Shown here: one piece after another, positions 18,959-28,596 of the stretch
Position numbering within the stretch: the first letter of the stretch is position 1
Layout of the letters: each line of letters begins with the position of its first letter
DNA from: Emiliania huxleyi CCMP1516
Taxonomy: Eukaryota; Haptophyta; Isochrysidales; Noelaerhabdaceae
Length of the DNA stretch: 64,000 nt
Direction of reading: 5' to 3'
NCBI RefSeq assembly: GCF_000372725.1
Contig: NW_005198391.1
Span: 486,875-550,874, forward strand
Translations under genes and position numbers: made by a program
Notes under the pieces: model-generated
Told to the model about the DNA's origin: nothing
What the model saw: the letters and a program-made list of their open reading frames with translations, nothing else
The model's database searches: none

Positions 18959-21317
18959 TCATTCCACGAGATGACTGAGATGGCAGGCAGGTTCCACGTC
19001 GCCGTTCCCATCGTACATTACACTGTAGTACAGGTATAGCGAGGTAGGGAGGCCACTTGGTAGGCCGCCATGTATGTAGCCAATGGGCAGAGATCCGATC
19101 CGCACGCTGCTGATGGTCTCCCTCGGCACTTCGATCAGCACGCTGGTCCGCTATTGAGATGGTCTCTGTGCGTAAAATAAAAAGCAAATTAATTCTCTGT
19201 CGTATCAAGCTCCACAAACCCCGTTCTCGGCTCGTGCCGAAGCAGCGGCACGTCGGCCGCACGCAGACTATAGTCGCGCAGGAAGCGGCGGTGGATGCGG
19301 CGGGCCGTCGCCGGGTCCCCCGCCCTGCGGTCGGCGCCGAGGAACGAGTACCTAAGTCGGCTCGAGGACGAGTGCACTTCTCCCCCCACACACACGCGAG
19401 TGCGGGGGCGAGGGCGTGCGGGCGCTATCCAATCCCTGCATGGACAACTACCCCGGACGGCATGTCAAGTGACATGGGTGCACCTGGCGTGGACTGCCGC
19501 ACTGAACAGGGCTCTCCCCTGGCCCGTCTCTCTAGCACGAGGTGTGTCCGTGTAATTCATTCGTGGTGCACCTGGCGCGGCGAAGGACAAAGACGAAGGC
19601 CTCGACTGCGCGCGGCAGGCCCAGCTCCCAATCGAGTCGGTTGATGATGACCTCGTTGTACGTCGCGACCCTGTGCGGTCCTCGCCCGGCCTCGCGGCTG
19701 TGATTCGAGCCTATGATGGTTGCAATGAACCATGGCCGCACAGGATTGCATGTCGCCGGCCTCGCGTCTGCGGCTCGAGCCCACCGTAGTACTGCATTTG
19801 CAGCACCGCCCGCAGATCCGCGCCAGAGAGGTGGCGGCTGCCAGGGCAGCCTACGTTCAGTAGTTGATCGATCAATCAACTTACTCCGTCTCCAGGGAGG
19901 TGCGACTGCTGGGGCAGCCTCCGAGCTTCTTGCCGCCCCTCCCGCCGGAGCCCGAGTCGTGCGGGAAGATGCAAGTGAGGGGGGTGCTAGGCCGAATGAT
20001 GACGCCGTACGTGCCATGGTAGTGCAGGGGCGCCGCCTAATAACTCGAATCAAATCAAAACAAGTCGGGCGACTGTGTCCTCTAATCACTTTTAGCCAGG
20101 AGGCTTCCCAATCATTTATGAGTAAGGGAAGCTTGTATTGTGGCAGGGGCGCCTTGCTGATGAGGGACGCGGAGAGCTTGTCGGGGGAGAAGGACGAGTC
20201 GAGGACCGACCCGGCGGCTCCTAATCAATCCAGTAATCAACCCATCAGTTGCTGATGTGGGGGAGAGGGACGAGTCGAGCAGAGCCGGAAGTGTGTACCA
20301 TTTTCGAAGAAGTGCAAGAGGACGCCCGCGCCCGCCACCTACAGTGACTGCCGATGATATGTTTTGCGCACAATACTGAAGGCTCCGAATGATGTGTACC
20401 CCACCGTATCGCTCGGCCCGCCGCTGCGGTACCTATTGCGAGGCTGAAGGGTGGATACTGGTGACCTGTGGTGATCTAGGGTGATCTCGCAGGTGATCTC
20501 GGCTGGCGGAGGTGAAGCCCCCCAGAGCGGGAGCTGGCGGGCCGGGGGCGTCGGTCGGGTGCGCGGCGGCACCCGTGCCACCGGGACGGGCCGTGGTGGC
20601 CCGCGTGGCAGTCATGAAGGGCCGTTTGGTGCGCCCCGGCCGATCTCGCAGGTGATCTCGGATAGACCTCTTGTTGATAGCCCGTGCGACTAAACCAGGT
20701 CGAGCACCAGCGCGAATCGAGGAGAGCGCGGTGGGAGGCGCGGGAGGCGGAGCCGGCGTGAAGACCACCACCTCATTCAGCCAGAGCAGGCGAGAGATGG
20801 GCTCCACCTGCTTGAGAAGCAAGTAGTCGCGCACGGCGCCTGTGGCGGTGAAAGGCGTAGCTTGGAGCAGCTTTGGAAGTGTGCTGCGTTTGTGTGTTGG
20901 GTAGGCCGGTCTTAGCGTGAACGAGCAGCGCTGCGCAGCGTTGGCACACGCGGCTCAGTGTGTCGACGCGCCTCCGCAGTCGGCAAAGAAGGGTCGGCCT
21001 TCGTGTGACGGCTCGGCGGCGACAGGCGCACCGCAAAGCTCGGCACGAGAGTAGGAGGAGCCGGCCCACACCTCGAAGGGAGCGAGCCCGTGCCCCTCAG
21101 GCGGATGGACGAGAAAGAGCGCAACAGAGTGGATGGCCCGCCCCGCCGGCAGCTGGATCGAAAGCTCGTGCCGCACGCCCAGCGCCGGGCCGCTGCAGTG
21201 CGTTGAGCGGAAATAGTCGACACAGCCCGATGCGTCGCCAGATGGAGATAGACGGGCTCGTACATGAAGGAGTCTCTTGAACGCTGTGACATTCGCGTGT
21301 GGTGGGACTGACAACAT
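18959..21317 (-). CDS. Multi-exon protein with F5/8 type C (discoidin)-like domain
   Basis: The first two exons can be joined with confidence: 21317-20972, then from 20839 after a GC-AG intron (GAG|GCGCGT...CACAG) in matching phase 1. Together they encode a galactose-binding-like fold: LSIQLPAGRAIHSVALFL, FEVWAGSS, CGAPVAAEPSHEGR, FFADCGG|AVRDYLLLKQ, RLLWLNEVVVF. Further exons downstream are visible as isolated coding blocks: ATYNEVIINRLDWELGLPRA (about 19.56-19.67 kb), RIHRRFLRDYSLRAADVPLL (about 19.2-19.35 kb) and a last exon ending at 18959 (VLIEVPRETISSVRIGSLPI). Joins between these are not resolved, and other exons may lie in 19.7-20.7 kb. A secreted carbohydrate-binding role is inference. 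Confidence 0.5.
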
Positions 21318-21487
21318 ACATATACACAGCCTGGGTGGGGGTGCGAAAGACGGCGTCTTCCAAAACTTAAATTAAGGTCATTCACGGGTGTCCGCGGCCC
21401 ACTGTGCCCGCTGGTAGGACAATGACCGCCGCAAACCCTGTGGTGAGCTCCATATGATCTCGGATATTTTTTGTAGGTACCGTAATA

Positions 21488-21657
21488 TTAAAAAACTACT
21501 TTGTCTTCGAGTGAAAAGTAGTCCGAGAAAGCCCGCGGCCGCAGTGAATTAAAAGGCGCGGTTTTCGAGGGGGAATCTGGAGAATCTGGGAATCGGCTCA
21601 CCACGGATCCCCACCTCATCGAAAAACTTTTCACTCCAAGACAAAGTACTTTTTTAA
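21488..21657. repeat. Inverted repeat, about 30-bp arms around a 100-bp core
   Basis: The left arm (actactttgtcttcgagtgaaaagt, 21496-21520) is complementary to the right arm (acttttcactccaagacaaagtac, 21625-21650) with one mismatch. A/T runs flank it. It may be a small MITE or a transcribed hairpin; no coding capacity. Confidence 0.7.
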
Positions 21658-21991
21658 GGTGCTCTACAAGCTAGGCACAAAAGATATGGCATTGCAGGCC
21701 ATTTAGGGCCCCTAGACGGTCACTGAGTAGGCCAAAATCCCCACTGGGCCGGGAGCAACCTTAAGTCAGAGTTGCCCAGGCCACCTGGAACCGTCGGCGT
21801 GGAAACAACCCTTCACGCGCTCGGCCCTAGCTCCATACTGCGTTTATCAGAAGACTAGCGAATTTTCCCAGTAAGAGCTCGCTAACCTAAAGAGTGAAAG
21901 TACTAGCGTCACGCACGGTCGACGCCAACTGCACGTGCTACTTGTGTAGGTACTTACTTACGTAGGTCGCACACGACCGCTGCTGCAGACC
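21658..21991. other. Upstream region of the alpha/beta hydrolase
   Basis: No gene or repeat recognised. It probably contains the promoter and leader of the downstream hydrolase. Confidence 0.4.
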
Positions 21992-22930
21992 ATGCCACGG
22001 TCCGACGAACGGCTGCGTGGCATGCGCATCGTGTACTTGCACGGGATCGGCTGCTCGCGCGGAACCTGCGAGCGCCACATCCACCTTCCTGCACTTCGGG
22101 AGGCAGGCGCGACTGTGATCTGCCCCAACCTGCACACCGGCTGGGAGGATTGGACAGAGTGCAACTCGCTGCTCCGTCACATGCTGAGGCAGCCGTTGCT
22201 GTGGGCCTGCATCGCTGGGACGATTGGCGTATCGGTTGCGATCGGTCTTCTTGTGCGCAGCAATGTAGCTTCTTTTGCTGTCGCGGCTTGCCTTGCGCTG
22301 TCCACCCGTGTGATAGATACATCGTTCCTCATGTCTCGACTGGCCCGAGGCGCAATGGACGATGCAATCGCCGTCACACGTCAGGTGGCGCGCAATGCCA
22401 TTCGCGAGGCGTGCAAGTCCGATGGCGGAATCGACCTGGTGGTTGGGTATAGCTGGGGCGGCGGTCTTGCTGCAGTGCTCGCGGGCGAGTCTGAGTGGGC
22501 GTGGCGGGGCCCCACCCTACTGATCGCCCCTGCTGTTGTGCCGATGGTTTTCGGTACCGAGCCCCTCAGGCGAGGGATCTGTCTACACCCGGCGACAGCA
22601 TGGCGGGCTGCCGTCACGCGGGCCTCGTGGACGCCCTCGGGCTCGGGCGGGCCTGCGACAATGGCTCGAGTGCTACTCCCGGGGGACGACGGAAAGGTGC
22701 CCGTGGAGCCGACCCAAAAATGGGCGCAGACCATGGGTCTTCCTATAGCTGTCGTCGAGGGCGCATGGCACGAGATTGGGCGAACGCCTGAAGAGCTCGA
22801 CGCACTGTTGGACGCCGCTGCTCAAGCAGGCAGCGGGCACAGGTCCGCGTCCCCGGAGGAGCGGGAGCGCTGGATCGGCCCAGGGGTGCGCTGCTCTGAT
22901 GATCGGCAGGCGCCGCTCCAGTACTATTGA
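21992..22930 (+). CDS. Alpha/beta-hydrolase fold protein
   Basis: 312 residues in one exon; an internal start at 22022 (MRIVYLHGIG) is equally possible. MRIVYLHGIGCS is the first strand with an oxyanion-type HG motif. GYSWGGGLAAVLAGE is the nucleophile elbow (G-x-S-x-G-G) with the likely catalytic Ser. LLPGDDGKVPVEPT carries the candidate acid, and VEGAWHEIG the candidate His. A hydrophobic stretch of about 20 residues (LLWACIAGTIGVSVAIGLLV) lies where a lid would be and may anchor it to membranes. Substrate unknown; a lipase, esterase or thioesterase-like activity is plausible. Confidence 0.7.
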   Translation: MPRSDERLRGMRIVYLHGIGCSRGTCERHIHLPALREAGATVICPNLHTGWEDWTECNSLLRHMLRQPLLWACIAGTIGVSVAIGLLVRSNVASFAVAACLALSTRVIDTSFLMSRLARGAMDDAIAVTRQVARNAIREACKSDGGIDLVVGYSWGGGLAAVLAGESEWAWRGPTLLIAPAVVPMVFGTEPLRRGICLHPATAWRAAVTRASWTPSGSGGPATMARVLLPGDDGKVPVEPTQKWAQTMGLPIAVVEGAWHEIGRTPEELDALLDAAAQAGSGHRSASPEERERWIGPGVRCSDDRQAPLQYY

Positions 22931-23096
22931 TCTGGGGTGGCAGCGGGGGGAGTTCAGTTGTTGAGGCTCGAGCATTGGCGCGGACGGAGCGGGGGGGGTG
23001 GTGCCCTTTGAAATCGATTCGGACCAAGCCAAGCCTCGCCCCGGCCCTAGACGATCGATGCCTCCGTGGCGACAAAAGTCAGCAGTCCACCTTCGG

Positions 23097-23253
<157 letters not shown>

Positions 23254-23486
23254 GTACGTACGTACTTTTAGCTTACGTACGGGGAGAAAAGGGAGAGCTA
23301 TCTCTCTCTCTCTCTCGGGTATGTTTGGAAGAGCCACATACACAGACAGGGTGGCCCGCCACAACGACCCCTGGAATTGCGACTCGCCGCTTTCCTCCCG
23401 CTGTGATTCTGTGTGAGCTCTGTGTCTTGATTTGCCAACAACATACCTAAAACATACACTGAAAAGCTTGTCGCGTGTGTTCATGC

Positions 23487-23550
23487 GAGACGATCGAGGG
23501 GGTCCCGTACCATGCGGAACCGACCCTATCCAGTGCTCAAGTGCTCAAGC
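23487..23550 (+). repeat. Dispersed repeat R4, copy 1
   Basis: The segment gagacgatcgaggg through ccagtgctcaagtgctcaag matches 60422-60486 with a few substitutions and one indel. It lies about 100 bp upstream of the cupredoxin-like gene. Confidence 0.8.
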
Positions 23551-23656
23551 TTGTCGCGGACGTGTCGCCGCCGCAAGGATTACAAATGACCGTTTTTCGA
23601 TGTTCTTCCGAGTCGCCGCAAGGACGGGCCGCATTCGAAACCGGGTTCGCTTGAGC

Positions 23657-24709
23657 ATGTCCGCAAAACGCATGTGGTCGCTTCGTCCAGCCATCGTAGT
23701 CATACTTATTGCCTTGGTGCCTTCTTCGAATGCTGATACTGATATTGCGGATCCGCCTCCCTGCGGCCTCGACCAGCCCTTCACGGCGACCCGAACGAAT
23801 GCGAGGGCCCTGGGCAAGTGGTGCAAGGCGCTTGCACCAGAAGGTGCATTCAATGCAAATGCCAAGGAGACATGCGAGGGGCACTACATCGGAACGGATG
23901 AGTACGTCACCAAGTGCGAGTATCGACGCAAGGCCAGCACCGACACGGAGTACTGGTGCAAAGCGGAGTGGCCTCCTGTTTACCACTGTCCGCCGGCTCC
24001 TCCTTTCTCTCCACCATCCATTCCGGACCCCCTCCCGCCTCTGCCCGCGCCATCGCCCCCGCCATCGCCCCTGCCGCCACAGCCTCCTCGCGGCTGCGGC
24101 CTCAACCAGCCCTTCACGGCGACCCGAACGAATGCGAGGGCCCTGGGCAAGTGGTGCAAGGCGCTTGCACCAGAAGGTGCATTCAATGCAAATGCCAAGG
24201 AGACATGCGAGGGGCACTACATCGGAACGGATGAGTACGTCACCAAGTGCGAGTATCGACGCAAGGCCAGCACCGACACGGAGTACTGGTGCAAAGCGGA
24301 GTGGCCTCCTGTTTACCACTGTCCGCCGGCTCCTCCTTTCTCTCCACCATCCATTCCGGACCCCCTCCCGCCTCTGCCAGCACCAGCGCCGCCACCGATG
24401 GCGCCCCTGGTCGAAGTGACCTTCAATGGTGAGACGTATCAAGCCTGCATCGGCACGCCAATCGCCGTCACGTGGAATGGTCTCTTTAACATCCTTGAGA
24501 AGAGCAACGAGACCCGCTGGGTCGGATGCGATAACGAGAGCGGAACGCTTGTCGAGCCGCATCACTGGAAAAACACCACGGTGACGTACAAGGAGGACGA
24601 GCTCGCGGCGGCGCCTGGCCAGAGGCGCTTTTTTGCGTCGGGGCCAGGCACCCTCTGCTCCGGCGGAGTGCCCGCCACAGCCAAATTCTCGGTGGAGTGC
24701 CTTGCTTAG
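23657..24709 (+). CDS. Secreted Cys/Pro-rich protein with duplicated module and cupredoxin-like C-terminus
   Basis: 350 residues. The ATG at 23657 is preferred because it is followed by a signal peptide (MWSLRPAIVVILIALV, then ASN-type cleavage region). Two nearly identical 111-residue modules follow, each with a Cys-rich head (PFTATRTNARALGKWCKAL, CEGHYIGTDEYVTKCEYRR, YWCKAEWPPVYHCPP) and a Pro-rich linker. The last 105 residues resemble a phytocyanin/plastocyanin-type barrel: VTFNGETYQACIGTPIAVTW, FNILE where a copper-binding His is usual, and a late Cys near LCSGGVP. The Phe in place of that His suggests the copper site is lost or altered. An extracellular structural or binding role is inference. 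Confidence 0.65.
   Translation: MSAKRMWSLRPAIVVILIALVPSSNADTDIADPPPCGLDQPFTATRTNARALGKWCKALAPEGAFNANAKETCEGHYIGTDEYVTKCEYRRKASTDTEYWCKAEWPPVYHCPPAPPFSPPSIPDPLPPLPAPSPPPSPLPPQPPRGCGLNQPFTATRTNARALGKWCKALAPEGAFNANAKETCEGHYIGTDEYVTKCEYRRKASTDTEYWCKAEWPPVYHCPPAPPFSPPSIPDPLPPLPAPAPPPMAPLVEVTFNGETYQACIGTPIAVTWNGLFNILEKSNETRWVGCDNESGTLVEPHHWKNTTVTYKEDELAAAPGQRRFFASGPGTLCSGGVPATAKFSVECLA
23761..24378 (+). repeat. Recent 333-bp tandem duplication inside a gene
   Basis: 23761-24045 and 24094-24378 are offset by 333 bp (111 codons). They differ by one base in about 285 (gaccag versus aaccag, an Asp/Asn change). The intervening Pro-rich linker differs. Near identity implies very recent duplication or gene conversion. 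Confidence 0.92.
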
Positions 24710-25406
24710 GGGCCCACTAAGAGAGGAAGTGATGGAGAAGATGGATTGGCGGGCCCAGCAGGGCGTCGCATGCCTACTGAACCGGCATTGGAGCTTGGTA
24801 CTGGCGTTCTCATTCATGAACGTAAGCGTAAAGCGAGAGTGGGCCACCGCCTGGCCACCGGCACCGCTGCGCCGTGCGCGCGCGGCCGGGGCCGCGAGGC
24901 CGAGGCCCGGCGCGGGGCACGGGGGCACACATATCAGCTCGCACAGGTGTGTTGTAGCGCGAGCCGCGCCGCCATCGCCATGGCTGCCGCCCCGCGCAGC
25001 GTCCAACGCCGCGTGTCTGACCGCGGGGTATCGCCCCATGGGGGATGGGGCTCCTCTACACGTCGCACATTTTCATTTATGAAATTACTTTTGTACTTGC
25101 ACTACACTGTCAGTGGGGGCCCGCGGCACGCCTCCACACACACACCACCCTCGTCACCGAGACCGTCAGTCGAATGTCGTCAAACGCGTCTCTCGCGGCA
25201 CGGGGTGCGTTGTGGAGGTTCGGGTCGCCCGTCCGCCCGCCGGCTCGCAGCGTAGTGGCAAGGGATGAGAGATCAGAAGACGCGTATCTCTCGCGTCTGT
25301 GAAATGTCAGTCGGTTTTGTTGGTAGGTTGCGGCGATGGCGGCGGCGGGAGTGCAGCGGGCGCCTACGAGCCAAGGGCAAGCCATGCGTTGGAGGGGAGT
25401 GCCTGG
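24710..25406. other. Convergent intergenic region
   Basis: Between the 3' ends of the cupredoxin-like gene and the GT4 gene. Open frames are present, but none shows a recognisable domain, and the two strands conflict. No gene is called. Confidence 0.45.
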
Positions 25407-28086
25407 CTACCGGAGCCAACGGCTCTCCTCGCATCTGCGCGCGTGCGCGGTGTCTGTTTCCGCTTCTATGCGCCTCACCGCGCCGCTGCTGAGGCAGAGC
25501 CAAGCGGCGTACATAAAGGCAGCGCTGGCGAGGGTGATGGCAAGGGAGGTCCAGCCCGGGTGGTCGAGGACGAGGGAGAGGCACCTGCGGAGAGGAGAGG
25601 CAGAGTGAGGGCAGCCGCCCGCGCAGCGCGGCGCCGTCCAAAGAGCCGCTCGCATCCAGCAAGACCAGAAGGGATGCCACGCTCGGCGTATCCGCGGCCC
25701 TCGCAACGTCGCCTCCTGCGCGTCCAGCACCTGCGAGCGGAGCAGCGAGCCTCTCGCGCGAGCGGGAGGAGGGGGGGGAGAGAGAGGAGCGGGCATGTGT
25801 GGCGCGCCGCGCGAAGCATCGCCCCCGGAGCGTCGCTCGGCCCGTCAGTCGCGCCGTCGTACGCCTGCGCGCGAGGTGCGGCCGAAGTGCGGCCGAGGTG
25901 CGGCCGAGGTGCGGCCGAGGTGCGGCCGAGGTGCGGCCGAGGTGCAGACAAGATGTGGCCGAGGTGCGGCCCGAGGCTTGGCCGAGAGGGCCTCGTGCCT
26001 GCGCGTTGGCGGCGAGCCGCGTGCGAAGCGCCTCGTCGTCTGCCACCATAGAGATGTGCTCTGTGAGCTCGGCCGTGCCCTCGCCGAGCAGCCCGCTCTT
26101 GCCGTGGTCGACATGCATGTTGCACGATGCCATGGTGACGACGGGCAAGCCGCAGCGCAGCGCCTCGACGAGGGATCGGCCGTACCTGGGCAGGCGCCGG
26201 CGGGGTGAGAGGAGGCGGCGGGGTGAGAGGAGGCGGCGGGGTGAGAGGAGGCGGCGGGGTGAGAGGAGGCGCGAGGGGGCGGAGAGGAGGCGCGAGGGGG
26301 CGGAGAGGAGGCGCGAGGGGGCGGAGAGGAGGGGCGAGGGGGCGGAGAGGAGGGGCGAGGGAGGGGCGGAGATGAGGGGGCGGAGAGGAGGGGGAGGAGA
26401 GGAGGGGGCGGAGAGGCGGAGGGGCGAGGGGCGGGCATCGCACGTCTCGTTGTGCGCGGCCGAGACGTAGGCGTCTGCCTCGCGCAGCACGCACGATATG
26501 CGGCGGTGCGACACCTGCGAGACAAAGGCTGGCAGTGTGGCACGGCGCGAGCCGGGGACGGAGGGCGCCCTGTGTGGCCCCGACCGAAAGGGGGGGGGCG
26601 GGGGGGCGGCAGTCTCTGCCGGTCCCGCGAGAGGGGGGGGGGGGGGGGAAGGGGAGGGTGTCGTCTCGCGCGGCGCCTGTCCAAGGTGGATCACCGACGC
26701 AGGCCCCAGCCGGTCCGCCGCCGCGTGCACGAGCGGCTCGAGCTCGCCCGAGCCGGCGAGGTAGAGCGTCGCGCGTTTGGCGCGCCCGCTCCGCCGCGCC
26801 GCCTCGAAGGCCGCCACCAGCTCGTCCACAGACTTGTCGAAGGAGAGGCGGCCAACATAGAGGAAGGCGACGTGCCCGCGCGGCCGCTCGCGCATCAGGC
26901 TGACGGCGCGCTCCGCCGCGCAGTCCGCCTCGGGCAGCGCGGTGCAAAAGTCCGCCGGCACGCCCCGCGACTTGACGACGCGAGCCGGAGGGAGGGGCTC
27001 CCAGCTGGAGCCCCGCAGCACGGTCATCGGGCGGAGGTAGGCGGCGGACTGGTCGCCGTTGACGAAGATGTGGTCGAACTGGCCGTAGGACGTGGCGAGG
27101 CCCTGGGGGCAGGCGGCGAGGGGAGGGGGTGCCAGCCTCACTCGGGAGGGGGAAGGGGCCGGGGCGCTCCAAGCTGGGGCAGGCAAGGGACAGGCGGGCG
27201 TCTCGGAGGGAACGGGTCGGGGTGCTCCGGGCTGGGACAGGCTCAAGCTGGGACAGGCTCAAGCTGGGAGAGGCAAGGGACAGGCGGCCTCTGATTCCGG
27301 GGAGGAGGGCGCCCAGAGAGCTGCCGAGGCGCAGAGATCCGTCTCGCAGGTGTGGGAAGACTCTCCCCACTCTCTCCCCCTCCCCCTCTTTCCCCTCCTC
27401 GCCTGCCGGAAGAGCGCGTGCGCCGGCGCATAGTTGAGCCACCAGTACTCGGGCATCTTGCGGATCGCCTCGATGCAGAAGGTGGTCATGCACGCAATCA
27501 TCGTCGGAGGCGACGGCAGCTGCATCAGCGTGTTGAGCCCGGGCACGCGGAACGTGTCGAGCACAAAGTAGTCCGGGTCCACCTATTCCGCAAGCGCAGC
27601 CCGCGGTCGGCCGGGACAGCGCGCCCCCTCGCGGCCGCGCGCTCGCAGCGCTACCACGAGGACGATGTTAGGCTCCCAGGCCGTAAGGCCCTTCTCCACA
27701 CGCGAGAGGTCCGACGCGTCCATCTCCGGCTCGAACCCGCCTCCGCGGTTGCCCACCATGCGGTACGACAGGAACTGCAGCGTCGGCGACGGAGGCACCG
27801 GGTCGGAGGCCATGCCCGCCTCGACGGCGCGCTCCCAGACGGGCGAGTCGTCCGGATACGAGGGCCGCACCACGAGCACATCGTGCCCGTGCTCGGAAAA
27901 GTACCTCGCGTGGCCCATCACCGTGATGGCTGCACCGTCCACCTTGGGCCACCAAGTGTTGGTCACGTAGGCGATCCGCTGCCGCGCCGCGGGCCCGCCC
28001 GCACTAGCGGCCGCGGCGGGGACCACGTCCCCGCCGGGCGGCGCGCTGGCCGCGAGGCAGCTCCGCAGGAGCAGCAACAGCCACAT
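25407..28086 (-). CDS. GT4-family glycosyltransferase, membrane-associated
   Basis: Minus-strand exons inferred: 28086-27658; 27582-27403; from 27102 to about 26.67 kb; a short one near 26.5 kb (VSHRRISCVLREADAYVSAA); one near 26.0-26.2 kb; and the last ending at 25407. The N-terminus has a hydrophobic leader (MWLLLLLRSCLAASA), then RIAYVTNTWWPKVDGAA and GHARYFSEHGHDVLVVRP, a GT-B N-lobe. VAFLYVGRLSFDKSVDELV and LYLAGSGELEPLV open the nucleotide-sugar-binding lobe. NET|YGRSLVEALRCGLPVV forms the E-x7-E region across a phase-2 junction. A C-terminal hydrophobic helix (ITLASAAFMYAAWLCL) follows. Several introns use CAG|GC donors. The acceptor sugar and lipid are unknown; SQD2-like or mannosyl-transfer roles are guesses. 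Confidence 0.7.
25874..25972. repeat. Intronic minisatellite (ggtgcggccga units)
   Basis: Tandem copies of an 11-12-bp unit gtgcggccgag lie inside an intron of the GT4 gene, downstream of the E-x7-E exon. A short related tract reappears at 53450-53476 inside another locus. Confidence 0.8.
26190..26440. repeat. Intronic G-rich minisatellite
   Basis: Tandem units of the type gaggcggcggggtgagag, grading into gaggcgcgagggggcggaga and related G-rich units, fill most of an intron of the GT4 gene. The minus strand is correspondingly C-rich, like an extended polypyrimidine tract before the acceptor near 26.19 kb. Confidence 0.8.
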
Positions 28087-28161
28087 CGTTTGCAGAGGCA
28101 GCAGGAGCCAGCCTCCTGCCTTCAGCGTCTTCAAGGCTGAAAAAAGAAAAAAAAGCGAATC

Positions 28162-28317
28162 AGCGCGCGTGTATTGTCGATTCTCCCTACGATTAGCGTG
28201 GAGCACGTAACCGCATGTTTTCTTCATGATCATGGAACAGGTCCCCGCCCTTGCGATGTTTGTGCAGGGTTCTTTGTGGGTGTGGTCGGCGACTAGCCGG
28301 GGTCGTCCTCCCGATGG
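28162..28317 (+). repeat. Composite dispersed repeat (R3 + R2)
   Basis: 28162-28234 is identical but for one base to 32381-32453 (R3). 28235-28317 is near identical to 13491-13571 (R2). The two are contiguous only here. This sits about 80 bp upstream of the GT4 start codon, so it may contribute promoter sequence. Confidence 0.85.
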
Positions 28318-28596
28318 CAGGAAAAGGGAGAGGCAGGCGCGATTTCTATAGGCCCTTGTGGGGGCCCTACCACTCAGTGCAGTCGGAGAAGCCGGTGAAC
28401 GATGGGAGCCCAAAGCTGCCGGGAAGTAAGTAAGGTAAGGTAAGGTATGGTAAGGACTAAGCCGGGCCCACGAAAAGCCACGTCTGCGCACTGCGCACAT
28501 GACGGCCAGCACAGGTGCACACATACACTGAGTACTCTGTACACACCGATCTCGCGCTGGAGAAAGAGGTGATTGCCATGCAGAAAGCCAGAGGGC

